Positions 7,130-14,889 are shown, numbered from the stretch's first letter. The stretch is DNA of 32,004 bases from Candidatus Peribacteria bacterium (GCA_943355055.1 CALREA010000013.1:1-32004), one strand, 5' to 3'. Numbers and translations are program-made. Notes: generated by a model not told the origin, from the sequence alone.

Positions 7130-8815
7130 CTATGCAGCAGATTTTTTCTGCTTCCTTTTCCGTCCAAACACTCTTCCAAGTCCCACGGACATAAGCACGA
7201 GAAGTCCAACCTCCGGACCGGTTTCAGCGAGATGAACTTTCACTGATTTTCCCTTGCTCTCATTGCCGTTCGCATCCTTGGCGGTAATTTTGTAGTAATA
7301 ATACCCAGGAGAAAGTTCCTGCGTTTCATAGGCGGTATTTTCTTTTGAGAGAGAGGTTATCGAACCATATTTTTTCCCATCCATGCTTCGATACAAAATA
7401 TATTCAAGCAAGTCGCCGGCTGAATTTTTGCTTTTCGTCCATGACAATTTCGCCGCCAGCGTTTTGGCTGTTTTTGCGACAAAATTAGAGACATCTTCCG
7501 GAGGCGTTGTATCTTTTTTTACGACAGCTCCTGTGGTGCTCACGAAATCAAACGTAGAATTTTCTTTCGTCAGCAGGTCGCCTTTGTCATTCATGACATC
7601 CGCCATGACGAGAGCGTAATCGGTTTTTGGCTCCATCGTCGCGGTAATAATAACACTTGTTTTCGCCTCGTTGATTTCAATGGAGGAAATAGACAGCAGG
7701 GCTTTCGGATCATTTTTTTTGGTAATAGAAAAATTTTCAGTAGGATTGATGCTCAAGACGAGGGGTTTCGAAAAGGTGAGTTTAATCGTCGTATCGTTTT
7801 GAACCTCAAGTTTACTGATCTTGAATGCATCCTTTGGAACATCTTTGGAAGTATCGGTTGTCGCATTGGCCGCGGGGATCAATGGTACGTTTTTCGTTAC
7901 TGCTTCGGTTTTTGTGGCAGCAGGAGCGGTAGCTGTAGCCGTAGTCGCAGGATGAGCCTTCAAATAGGCTTCGAGGGTAATGGCGCTTCCCTTGAACTGA
8001 CCGACATCAGAGGTTCCGCTGCTGATCAGATTGCCGGCAATATCTTCAATATCACTACTCGCCGTTACGATATAATCGCTATCGGGATTTTGGTTATCGG
8101 TATCAAGAAGTACGATCGTTCCGGTTTTGTCGCTTGGATCCATAAATGCGCCATTCACGGCCAGTTTTTCATAAACGATATTATCTTGAACCGTGAAGGA
8201 TTTTTCAGGTTTCATCACAGGAAGTTTAATCGGCTCGGAGAAGGTAACCTTCACCTGACCTTTGTAGAGAGCGATGGCGCTTTTGACCGTTGGTGCCGTG
8301 GTGTCAGATCCTGACGAAGGAGTGACGGCGACAATGGCGTCTTTTGAATCTTTTGTGACAACGGTCGTCGCTGCAGTATCAACTCCATTTGCTGCGGCAA
8401 CAATTTTGCTCATAGGTTTTACGCCGACATACGGACTGTAATTTTCACTTTCATTACCAGCGGCATCAACTGCAGTGACAGCGATGAAATATTTTTTCCC
8501 GTTCTCGAGTTTTTTCAGCTCGTACGTTGTAACATTTTCAACCGTCTCGTGCTTGGCATACGTTGCCGTATTGGTTTCCATGACTTCGTCAGGGCCAAAA
8601 TAAATTTTGTATCCGGTCACGCCGGCATCATCTTTGGCGGCGTCCCAGCTCAATGTAATCATCGAGTCGCCGGTCACAGCAGTGAGTCTCTCGACATCAC
8701 CCGGTGGTGTCGTATCCGAATCCGGAGTGGCGGCGAATGCGATGCTACTAGCGCTGAAAATCATAGCAGTGCCAAGGAATGAACCAATAAGAGCCTGGAG
8801 AGATCGTCGTGTCAT
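7130..8815 (-). CDS. Secreted cell-surface protein with FN3 and Ig-like domains and LAETG sorting signal
   Basis: 561 residues from the ATG at 8815. The longer frame (TTG at 8863) lies inside the promoter and is rejected. Signal peptide: MTRRSLQALIG, a hydrophobic core and a signal-peptidase-like SIAFA-A. Then come a fibronectin type III domain (about 40-135, DTTPPGDVERLTA through FIAVTAVDAAGNES), two Ig-like segments of the SbsA/Big type (about 170-290 and 330-430: T-A-P-T-V, V-K-V-T-F-S-E-P-I, D-Y-I-V-T) and a second FN3 domain (about 440-525). The C-terminus is a sortase-type signal: LAETG, P-E, about 17 hydrophobic residues, and the basic tail RKRKQKK. LAxTG is the motif known for class E sortases; no sortase gene is in the window. 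Likely wall-anchored and adhesive or structural. Confidence 0.85.
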   Translation of the reverse strand: MTRRSLQALIGSFLGTAMIFSASSIAFAATPDSDTTPPGDVERLTAVTGDSMITLSWDAAKDDAGVTGYKIYFGPDEVMETNTATYAKHETVENVTTYELKKLENGKKYFIAVTAVDAAGNESENYSPYVGVKPMSKIVAAANGVDTAATTVVTKDSKDAIVAVTPSSGSDTTAPTVKSAIALYKGQVKVTFSEPIKLPVMKPEKSFTVQDNIVYEKLAVNGAFMDPSDKTGTIVLLDTDNQNPDSDYIVTASSDIEDIAGNLISSGTSDVGQFKGSAITLEAYLKAHPATTATATAPAATKTEAVTKNVPLIPAANATTDTSKDVPKDAFKISKLEVQNDTTIKLTFSKPLVLSINPTENFSITKKNDPKALLSISSIEINEAKTSVIITATMEPKTDYALVMADVMNDKGDLLTKENSTFDFVSTTGAVVKKDTTPPEDVSNFVAKTAKTLAAKLSWTKSKNSAGDLLEYILYRSMDGKKYGSITSLSKENTAYETQELSPGYYYYKITAKDANGNESKGKSVKVHLAETGPEVGLLVLMSVGLGRVFGRKRKQKKSAA

Positions 8816-8853
8816 ATGATGTTTATTTTTATGTGCGTTTTTAACTTCTGTAC

Positions 8854-8882
8854 ATTGTACCAAATATAGGAAGAAATGTCAA
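8854..8882 (-). promoter_or_regulatory. Near-consensus sigma-70 promoter of the surface protein gene
   Basis: On the minus strand TTGACA (8877-8882) and TACAAT (8854-8859) are separated by exactly 17 bases. The predicted start near 8847 gives a leader of about 31 bases before the ATG at 8815, with no clear Shine-Dalgarno. This promoter is divergent from that of argS. Confidence 0.85.
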
Positions 8883-8940
8883 GGACTCGCGAAAGGATTT
8901 TACGAGAGTTCAGAAGTATACCAAGCCACAATAATGGCGT

Positions 8941-8969
8941 TTGTACAAAGCCTTTTCTTCTGATAAATT
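8941..8969 (+). promoter_or_regulatory. Promoter of argS
   Basis: TTGTAC (8941-8946), 17-base spacer, TAAATT (8964-8969); the start codon follows 29 bases later at 8999. Together with 8854-8882 it forms a divergent promoter region. Confidence 0.6.
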
Positions 8970-8998
8970 AGGATAAAAGAGCTTACAAACCTAAGAAC

Positions 8999-11947
8999 AT
9001 GAAGCTACGAATCGCATCAGAAATATCTCTTGGAGTACCTCGACTCCTTCTCGGCATTGTAACGGTAAAAAACGCCAATAATTCGCGAACTAATTCGGTG
9101 ATTCCGCAGCTCATACGCGGAACCATCGCCTCCAAGCAGAAAGAGCTTCAAAAAGTAGTGGCGGAAAGCCGTGAAAGTGTTGAGCTTTGGAAGTTGATTG
9201 ATAAAAAACCGCGCATTCTGGACGTGCTCGAGACGGTGTCACAAAACAACTATCTGACGTTCGGAAATTCTTTGGAGGATTTGGCATTTTATTTTTCCGT
9301 ACGATACGAAGTCCCTGTCGTCGCCCTCGACCTCGACGAGGTCTCGGGCGACATCGAACTCTGTCGCGCCGGCGGTAACGAGCCATTTCGCCCACGTGGA
9401 TCGATCAAACTCGAACACGCGGAATCGAACGAGGTCATCTACCGTGATCGCGCCGGCGTCGTCTGCCGCGACTGGAGCAAGTATATGTCTCAGCGAACGG
9501 CTCTCACCAATGACACGCGAAATGCCGCGTGGATTATTGAAACCATCGGAGAGGTATCTCTCGAGAAAATGAAATCAATGCTCAAGGACATGGAAAAAAC
9601 CATTCGCACATATTGTGGCGGCACCGTGGAAATTGCTATTATCGGAGAGACCGTCACCGAAATCGATCTCGGTGTTACCGGAATCTCAGGCGTCAACGAC
9701 AGCGAGTACAAGCCGGATCCACGCCGTCTCGCCTTTCATCAGAAGCTCGTAGAAAATTTCGAAAAAATGCGGAAGGATAGCCTGTCAGGGAAAAAAGAAA
9801 AAGTCGGCATGTCACTTTCAGCAAAGGCTCCGATCGAACAACTTCCGCCTCCTCCCGCGGAACAGGAACTCTCCGCCCCTATCGAAGAAAAAATGATATC
9901 AGCACCCGAGGAAGAAAAAGAACTCCCTCCCCCGAACGAAGAGAAATTATTACCGGCATCCGAGGAAGAAAAAGAACTCCCTCCTCCTGCCGAAGAAAAG
10001 CTTCTACCTACTCCGACGAAGAGTGAAACTTCTCTCATCGAAATGCTCACCAAGAAATTTACAAAATCACCTCCGGCACGCAACGATGAGCCCATTCTCC
10101 TGAGCGCGCGTATTCAATCCATCCTAAAAAAAGCCATCCAAAAGGCATTCCCGGACGTACAGGAAATCAAAGATTTCGAACCGTTCGTAGAATTAGCCAA
10201 AGATGCATCGCATGGTGATTATGCTACGAACGCGGCAATGGCACTCAGTAAGACCCTCAAAAAAGCGCCACAGCAGGTCGCAAATGCCATCATGGAACAT
10301 TTTGAAAAACCACACCCTGGCGAGGGCGCACCTGGGGTGGATTTTCTTTCAAAACTTGAATTCGCGCAGCCGGGATTTATTAATTTTACCCTTTCTCGCC
10401 CATGGGTAGAGGCGCAACTTCCAGAGATTATTTCGAAGAAATCAGTCTACATCAAGCCGGATATCGGGCAGAAGCAAACCGTTCTCGTCGAGTATTCTTC
10501 ACCGAATATCGCGAAGCCTCTTGGTGTCCATCACCTGCTTTCTACGATTATTGGACAGGCGCTCTATAACATATATGACTATCTCGGCTACAAGACTGTC
10601 GCGATTAATCACATCGGCGATTGGGGCACGCAGTTCGGGAAATTGACCGTTGCCTACAAGCTCTGGGGAGATAAAAAAAAAGTGGAAAAAGATCCGATAG
10701 AAGAACTTCTCAAGCTCTACGTGGATTTTCACAGTGAGGTGGAGAAGGACAAAGTTCACGGCGAAGAATTGGAGCAGCAAGCCCGGGACGAATTCAAAAA
10801 ATTAGAAGATGGCGATAAAGAAAATACAAAATTGTGGCAATGGTTCGTGGCGATGAGCCTGAAAGATGCGCAGAAAACCTATGATGCGCTCGGAGGAATT
10901 CATTTTGATAAAATCCAGGGAGAGAGCTTCTACAGCGACAAAATGGACGATATTGTGAAAGAAGGAAAAGAGAAAAAAGTTTTTGAAGTTGGAGAAGAGG
11001 GTGCACTCATCGTGAAATTCGAGAATGATAAATACACGCCATTCCTCGTGCAGAAATCCGATGGTGCCACGCTCTATGGCACGCGAGATCTCGCCGCCGC
11101 CAAGTATCGCCTAAAGACATGGGAACCGCTCAAAGTTCTCTATGTTGTCGACGTGGCGCAATCACTTCACTTCCAGCAGTTATTTGAAACGGCAAAATTG
11201 CTGGAGTGGTATCCCGATAACAGCACACCTCTCGTCCACGTCTCCTTCGGACGAATGCGTTTCGAGGACGAAAAAATGAGTACACGTAAAGGAAATATCG
11301 TTAGATTAAATGAAGTACTCATGGAGGCGGTTGAGCGCGCGAAGAAGATCGTGGCTCAAAAGTCCCCCGACGTTCCCGAAAAAAAGCACGCAGACCTCGC
11401 GCGCATCATCGGCATCGGCTCGGTAAAATACAATATACTTTCCCAAAATCGCACTACCGATATCGTATTTCAGTGGGACAAGATTCTCTCACTTGATGGC
11501 AACAGTGCGCCATATTTGCAATACACCCACGCTCGCGCCAGCAGTATTCTCAAAAAAGCGAACACGGAAAAACGTAGCGACCGCAAAAAATCTGAAAATC
11601 AATTTACCCTATTCGAAGCGATTTCCAAATCTGAACGTAGTGAAGATTCTGATCCCGCTTCCGATGGCGTATCCGAAAAAGCCCCTTGTGAGCTGATTCT
11701 CGCCGCCCACCTCCTCAAATTCGCCGAAGCGGTCACCCGTGCCGCCGACGAGTACCGTCCAAATCTCATCACGAACTACCTCTACGAGACCGGAAAACTC
11801 TTCAATACATTCTACCACGAAGTACCCGTTCTCCAGGCAGAATCAGAGAGCCTCCGCGATTTCCGCCTCGCCCTCACACGCGCCACCAAGCTTGTTATCA
11901 AAGAAGGCCTCGAACTTATCGGTGTCGAGGTCCCGGAGGAGATGTAA
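8999..11947 (+). CDS. argS: Arginyl-tRNA synthetase with N-terminal B3/B4 editing-like domain
   Basis: 982 residues, far longer than the usual 550-600 for ArgRS. Residues about 50-235 match the B3/B4 domain of PheRS beta subunits and free-standing relatives: SGDIELCRAGGNEPFRPRGS, E-V-I-Y-R-D, GVVCRDWSKYMSQRTALT and N-D-T-R-N-A-A-W-I-I-E. Residues 265-355 are a Pro/Glu linker with repeated EEKELPPP and EEKLLP blocks. ArgRS proper starts near 365: N-terminal additional domain, catalytic core with SSPNIAKPLGVHHLLSTIIG (HIGH region), NHIGDWGTQFGKL, the class I EKMSTRKG loop at 758-765, and an anticodon-binding DALR domain at about 830-982 (YLQYTHARASSILKKA). It charges tRNA-Arg. The fused domain may deacylate a mischarged or modified aminoacyl-tRNA, or bind tRNA; that is inference. 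The frame is continuous with no internal stop. Confidence 0.93.
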   Translation: MKLRIASEISLGVPRLLLGIVTVKNANNSRTNSVIPQLIRGTIASKQKELQKVVAESRESVELWKLIDKKPRILDVLETVSQNNYLTFGNSLEDLAFYFSVRYEVPVVALDLDEVSGDIELCRAGGNEPFRPRGSIKLEHAESNEVIYRDRAGVVCRDWSKYMSQRTALTNDTRNAAWIIETIGEVSLEKMKSMLKDMEKTIRTYCGGTVEIAIIGETVTEIDLGVTGISGVNDSEYKPDPRRLAFHQKLVENFEKMRKDSLSGKKEKVGMSLSAKAPIEQLPPPPAEQELSAPIEEKMISAPEEEKELPPPNEEKLLPASEEEKELPPPAEEKLLPTPTKSETSLIEMLTKKFTKSPPARNDEPILLSARIQSILKKAIQKAFPDVQEIKDFEPFVELAKDASHGDYATNAAMALSKTLKKAPQQVANAIMEHFEKPHPGEGAPGVDFLSKLEFAQPGFINFTLSRPWVEAQLPEIISKKSVYIKPDIGQKQTVLVEYSSPNIAKPLGVHHLLSTIIGQALYNIYDYLGYKTVAINHIGDWGTQFGKLTVAYKLWGDKKKVEKDPIEELLKLYVDFHSEVEKDKVHGEELEQQARDEFKKLEDGDKENTKLWQWFVAMSLKDAQKTYDALGGIHFDKIQGESFYSDKMDDIVKEGKEKKVFEVGEEGALIVKFENDKYTPFLVQKSDGATLYGTRDLAAAKYRLKTWEPLKVLYVVDVAQSLHFQQLFETAKLLEWYPDNSTPLVHVSFGRMRFEDEKMSTRKGNIVRLNEVLMEAVERAKKIVAQKSPDVPEKKHADLARIIGIGSVKYNILSQNRTTDIVFQWDKILSLDGNSAPYLQYTHARASSILKKANTEKRSDRKKSENQFTLFEAISKSERSEDSDPASDGVSEKAPCELILAAHLLKFAEAVTRAADEYRPNLITNYLYETGKLFNTFYHEVPVLQAESESLRDFRLALTRATKLVIKEGLELIGVEVPEEM

Positions 11948-11960
11948 TTCATTATCAATC

Positions 11961-12650
11961 ATGGATATGAACGAACAAAAAATGCAAAACGAAACAAGGG
12001 AACTTCCTGAACATCGGTATCCTTCACGTCGACTCGGCCTTCAGCCAAAAGATTTTTATACCGGACCCGCCGCGTTTCCCAGAGAACAGAATTTTGGAAA
12101 TATACAAATACACACCACGGAATTACCCGAGCGCGGGAGGTATTCGATTTCCATCACTGATCAGAAAGGCCAAAAGGCAGGCATCACTACTGCCTGCGCA
12201 CGAGAAACATTGCCGAGTATAATCAATTCGATACGGGAAATATATCGTACCACTCGAAACGACCCCGAGCGTCAAATTCGTGCGATGACCGTGAAACTCA
12301 TAATGCTGATTCTCGCAGCGGACAAGGCTCCAACCGTAACATTTCAGTCCGTACCTCAGGACACCCAAGACGATGGACGATGGGGATTGCGTGTCGACGA
12401 CATGAAGATGGAATTTCGAAAGGGTTCCGACATCGTCGGAATAATTGCATCTGCCCTCTCGAAACACGCCAAAGATGTGATCAACATCCCGTCCAAACCC
12501 GACATTTCACCACCGCCAGTCGCACCACTGGAACCCGTGGAGCCACAGCAACAACAGGCATCGCTTAAGCCGGCGGGAGTCGTAGTACAGCCAACGGTGG
12601 TACGTCGATCCAGTAGGCCAACGATCCCTGCGTCCCCGATCCAAAGCTAA
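11961..12650 (+). CDS. Hypothetical protein, Pro/Gln-rich C-terminus
   Basis: 229 residues from the ATG at 11961, 13 bases after argS. The open frame extends upstream into argS, but only in the wrong frame for that gene, so the ATG after the argS stop is preferred. Residues 1-60 are polar (RYPSRRLGLQPKDFYTGPAA); about 70-165 look like a folded alpha/beta domain (GRYSISITDQKGQKAGITTA, MTVKLIMLILAADKAPTVTF, WGLRVDDMKMEFRKGSDIVG); from about 175 the chain is a disordered Pro/Gln-rich tail ending in Arg/Ser. No signal peptide, transmembrane segment or family I recognise. Probably co-transcribed with argS. Confidence 0.6.
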   Translation: MDMNEQKMQNETRELPEHRYPSRRLGLQPKDFYTGPAAFPREQNFGNIQIHTTELPERGRYSISITDQKGQKAGITTACARETLPSIINSIREIYRTTRNDPERQIRAMTVKLIMLILAADKAPTVTFQSVPQDTQDDGRWGLRVDDMKMEFRKGSDIVGIIASALSKHAKDVINIPSKPDISPPPVAPLEPVEPQQQQASLKPAGVVVQPTVVRRSSRPTIPASPIQS

Positions 12651-12684
12651 ACACTCACAAGAATAGACCTCACGCAAAACCCTC

Positions 12685-12712
12685 TTCCAAATTTAATTTT
12701 CCTAGGTATAAT
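12685..12712 (+). promoter_or_regulatory. Candidate promoter of tRNA-Ser(UGA)
   Basis: TTCCAA (12685-12690), 16-base spacer, TATAAT (12707-12712). The tRNA starts about 90 bases downstream of the predicted start, so a 5' leader would be removed by RNase P. The -35 is weak. Confidence 0.5.
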
Positions 12713-12808
12713 CTCTGAGTCAGTCAAATGTGCGAGTGCACAGCGCGAGCGCGCAACAAGCGAAGGATCTGGCTCTGCTAGTCCTGAGCACAGTGAGCTT
12801 ATCATCAA

Positions 12809-12898
12809 GGAGAGATGGCCGAGCGGTTGAAGGCGATAGTCTTGAAAACTATTAGGCGCGCAAGCGTCTCGTGAGTTCGAATCTCACTCTCTCCGCCA
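12809..12898 (+). tRNA. tRNA-Ser (anticodon UGA)
   Basis: Complete class II tRNA with encoded CCA. The acceptor GGAGAGA pairs with TCTCTCC at 12888-12894; the anticodon loop CTTGAAA sits in an ATAGT/ACTAT stem, giving UGA; the long variable arm is built on GGCGCGCAAGCGTCT; the T-arm is GTGAG-TTCGAAT-CTCAC. G discriminator (12895) and the long variable arm are serine identity features. A 9-bp hairpin AATTTTCAC/GTGAAAATT follows directly (12899-12919) but has no U-tract. Confidence 0.97.
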
Positions 12899-12937
12899 AA
12901 TTTTCACAAAGTGAAAATTGGAGCTGCCTTGAGCAGC

Positions 12938-12985
12938 GATTCCGTTCCCGTACCCGATTCCATTCCCGCACCCGTTCCCAGTTAA
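12938..12985 (-). repeat. G-tract repeat downstream of hicB
   Basis: The minus strand carries at least five GGG runs within about 50 bases, mostly three bases apart, in units related to GGGAACGG and GGGTACGG. It begins at the hicB stop codon and would lie in the hicB 3' UTR. The pattern meets the usual spacing rule for a G-quadruplex. The unit resembles the dispersed repeat near 6871-6890 and the insert in enolase. Confidence 0.5.
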
Positions 12986-13299
12986 CCCTTCAGCGCCAAA
13001 TCCCTCAAATACCCGGAAATCGAAGTATATCCCTGTTTCAGCGCTTTTTTTTCGATTTTTTTCTTGTCTTCTGCGGTAATTCTGAAACGGATAACTTCTT
13101 CGTGATTTTTTCTCTCTTTTGCCTCAGTAATATAATCCGGGAGATATTGAATAAGTTCAGGGACATCCTCATGCAAAAATCCCTGATCAATCCTCGCGGC
13201 AGGACACGTAACATGAGTTTCCATTTTATTCAGTCTTTCGAGAGTACAATCATATTTTTTATTACCTACATTTACATAAAACGTAATTGAATTTTTCAT
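12982..13299 (-). CDS. hicB: HicB-like antitoxin
   Basis: 105 residues. The N-terminal part (1-55) is a divergent HicB half-RNase-H-like fold (ITFYVNVGNKKYDCTLERL, ARIDQGFLHEDVPELIQYL, which corresponds to the family's G-x-x-x-x-E-A-x-x-x-x motif). The C-terminal part, VIRFRITAEDKKKIEKKALK then TSISGYLRDLAL, looks like a ribbon-helix-helix DNA-binding domain. It overlaps the stop of the upstream hicA gene by an ATGA, giving translational coupling as in known hicAB operons. The expected role is to neutralise HicA and repress its own promoter. Assignment rests mainly on the partner; the N-terminal domain is weakly conserved. Confidence 0.7.
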   Translation of the reverse strand: MKNSITFYVNVGNKKYDCTLERLNKMETHVTCPAARIDQGFLHEDVPELIQYLPDYITEAKERKNHEEVIRFRITAEDKKKIEKKALKQGYTSISGYLRDLALKG

Positions 13300-13544
13300 G
13301 GAGAGATTATATTTGAAGATTTAATAATATTCGAGATTTCGACTTTATAATACGTTGGGCAATCGTTCCCGTGTACCGGAAAAACAATTTCTTGATCTAT
13401 TTTAGGATGATTAAACTTCTGATGACTTCCTTTGCCTTGTGAATGTTCAAATCCAAGGTACAAGAGAACATGCGCAACTTGAGAGTATCTAAGCGTCGCC
13501 GGTCTCTCCAGAAACTTTTTCAACAGCTTCTTTTTCTGTGACAT
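13296..13544 (-). CDS. hicA: HicA-like mRNA interferase toxin
   Basis: 82 residues with the HicA dsRBD-like pattern: a basic N-terminus (MSQKKKLLKKFL), RYSQVAHVLLYLGFEHSQG, the active-site block K-G-S-H-Q-K-F-N-H with the catalytic-type histidine, and FPVHGNDCPTYYKVEISNII. HicA toxins cleave mRNA and tmRNA in the cytoplasm and are neutralised by HicB. The gene is first in the operon, toxin before antitoxin, which is the standard hicAB order. Length fits the family (about 60-85). Confidence 0.8.
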   Translation of the reverse strand: MSQKKKLLKKFLERPATLRYSQVAHVLLYLGFEHSQGKGSHQKFNHPKIDQEIVFPVHGNDCPTYYKVEISNIIKSSNIISP

Positions 13545-13546
13545 AT

Positions 13547-13588
13547 ATCATATGATTACATTATACAAAAATGTAGCTACAATTACAA
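13547..13588 (-). promoter_or_regulatory. hicAB promoter with two palindromic operator candidates
   Basis: Minus strand: TTGTAA (13583-13588), 17-base spacer, TATAAT (13560-13565). The perfect palindrome TGTAGCTACA (13572-13581) lies inside the spacer, and ATCATATGAT (13547-13556) lies between the -10 box and the hicA ATG at 13544. Both are well placed for repression by the HicB/HicA complex. The predicted leader is only about nine bases. Confidence 0.65.
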
Positions 13589-13746
13589 GGAGAATTTATG
13601 CGTATTCTCACCATACACCTCACGCCTAACAAATCTCTGACATTTTTGTAACAAATTAATGACACGCAAGGAGGCGCAACATTGCGGAAAAGATAAAAAG
13701 AATCTATATTGCAATAAATTATTTATTTCTAAGATAACAACCACCC

Positions 13747-14106
13747 ACGAAAAAAGACAAAATCATCTACTGGCTGACAACAGGAATTCTCGGACTCTTC
13801 ATCCTACCGGGAATATTTTTTATCAATAGTCCCGTGGCGATGGAAGGTATCAGGCATCTCGGCTTACCGGAGTGGTTCCGTTTGGAATTAAGTATCGCAA
13901 CCTTCATCGCAGGACTAGTCTTGATCATCCCCGCGATCAAAGGGAGAATCAAAGAATTCGCATATACGGGCCTCGGAATCGTCTACATCTCCGCGTTCAT
14001 CGCGCACCTCTCGGTGGATGGTATTGTACCGATATCATTCGCTCCGGTCATCGTATTCGCTATCCTGATGACTCCATATATGTATTATCATAAGTTGAAA
14101 AAATAG
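13747..14106 (+). CDS. DoxX-like small membrane protein, apparent ACG start
   Basis: The frame has no ATG before an internal GTG at 13834, which would remove the first membrane helix. Reading back to the stop at 13735-13737, the homologous N-terminus is clear: KKDKIIYWLTTGILGLFILP corresponds to the usual M-K-K-D-K-I-I-Y-W start of the DoxX-like (DoxX_2) family, and the codon in the Met position is ACG at 13747. This gives 119 residues with four predicted membrane segments (about 6-26, 45-63, 69-89, 93-110) and a basic end YYHKLKK. DoxX-like proteins are poorly characterised, sometimes linked to redox or sulfur stress. A GH114-like gene follows 24 bases later. Confidence 0.7.
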   Translation, partial: TKKDKIIYWLTTGILGLFILPGIFFINSPVAMEGIRHLGLPEWFRLELSIATFIAGLVLIIPAIKGRIKEFAYTGLGIVYISAFIAHLSVDGIVPISFAPVIVFAILMTPYMYYHKLKK

Positions 14107-14110
14107 TACG

Positions 14111-14131
14111 ATGAAAGAACAGAAAAAATAA
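14111..14131 (+). other. Six-codon upstream ORF overlapping the GH114 start
   Basis: ATG at 14111 opens MKEQKK and stops at TAA 14129-14131, whose last A is the A of the next gene's ATG. If the A-run carried one more A, this ORF would continue in frame into the GH114-like protein and supply a normal basic n-region for its signal peptide. It is therefore either a coupling leader or the trace of a single-base frameshift in a homopolymer. Confidence 0.45.
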
Positions 14132-14889
14132 TGCTCTCTTTCATCATGATAATGCTCATGATAATGCCGACCCAGACCATGGCGAAAGATTGGTACCGTC
14201 CAGCCATCTCCGCCACCTGGCAGTGGCAACTTACAGGAAAAATAAACCAAAACTATACCGTGGACGTGTATGATATTGATCTCTTCGATACTTCCCCTAC
14301 CATCATTTCCAATCTGAAATCATCAGGGAAAAAGGTGCTTTGTTATTTCTCTGCGGGATCTTCTGAGAATTGGAGACCGGATTTTAAAAAATTCAACAAA
14401 GCCTCACTTGGAAAATCTCTGGAAAATTGGAATGGCGAAAAATGGCTGGATATACGCAAAAAAAACGTGATGGACGTAATGTCATCTCGCCTCGATCTCG
14501 CCATAGCAAAAGGGTGTGATGGCGTAGAGCCTGACAATGTCGATGGGTATGAAAATAAAACAGGCCTCAAGCTAACTCGAGAGGATCAACTCATATTCAA
14601 TCGTCGTCTTGCCGATGAGGCGCACAAAAGAGGCCTCACCATAGCGCTCAAAAACGCCGTCGATCTCGCTGCGGATCTGGTAGACAGTTTCGATCTCACC
14701 ATCAATGAAGAATGCCACGCGTACAACGAATGCGATAAATTAGCCATATTCACGAAACAAGGTAAGCCGATTTTTAATGCCGAATACAAATTCAATCAAA
14801 AACTCTGCGACGAATCAAAAAAGAAAAACATCAGAACATTAGTCCTCCCGAAAAACCTCAACGATTCAAACCGAAAAAGTTGTGACTAA
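14131..14889 (+). CDS. GH114-family endo-alpha-1,4-polygalactosaminidase-like protein, copy 1
   Basis: 252 residues. The N-terminus (MLSFIMIMLMIMPTQTMA) is hydrophobic but lacks positive charge, which fits a lost upstream MKEQKK segment. The rest is a TIM-barrel GH114 domain: W-Q-W-Q-L near the start, VDVYDIDLFDT, KVLCYFSAGSSENWRPDF, WLDIRKKNV, the signature GCDGVEPDNVDGYENKTG with conserved acidic residues, LTIALKNAVDLA, FDLTINEECHAYNECD, and K-P-I-F-N-A-E-Y. Family members hydrolyse galactosamine-rich polysaccharides outside the cell. Several cysteines suggest disulfides, consistent with the DsbB pair downstream. A closely similar paralog lies at 18062-18958. Confidence 0.8.
   Translation: MLSFIMIMLMIMPTQTMAKDWYRPAISATWQWQLTGKINQNYTVDVYDIDLFDTSPTIISNLKSSGKKVLCYFSAGSSENWRPDFKKFNKASLGKSLENWNGEKWLDIRKKNVMDVMSSRLDLAIAKGCDGVEPDNVDGYENKTGLKLTREDQLIFNRRLADEAHKRGLTIALKNAVDLAADLVDSFDLTINEECHAYNECDKLAIFTKQGKPIFNAEYKFNQKLCDESKKKNIRTLVLPKNLNDSNRKSCD

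Noticed and set aside
11739-11960. Upstream extension of the 229-residue hypothetical into argS
   Set aside because: It would overlap the conserved ArgRS DALR domain in another frame; the ATG at 11961 after the argS stop is sufficient.
12871-13290. 139-residue open frame on the plus strand opposite hicB
   Set aside because: It is antisense to hicB/hicA, starts inside tRNA-Ser(UGA) and has the low-complexity F/S/R-rich composition of a shadow frame.
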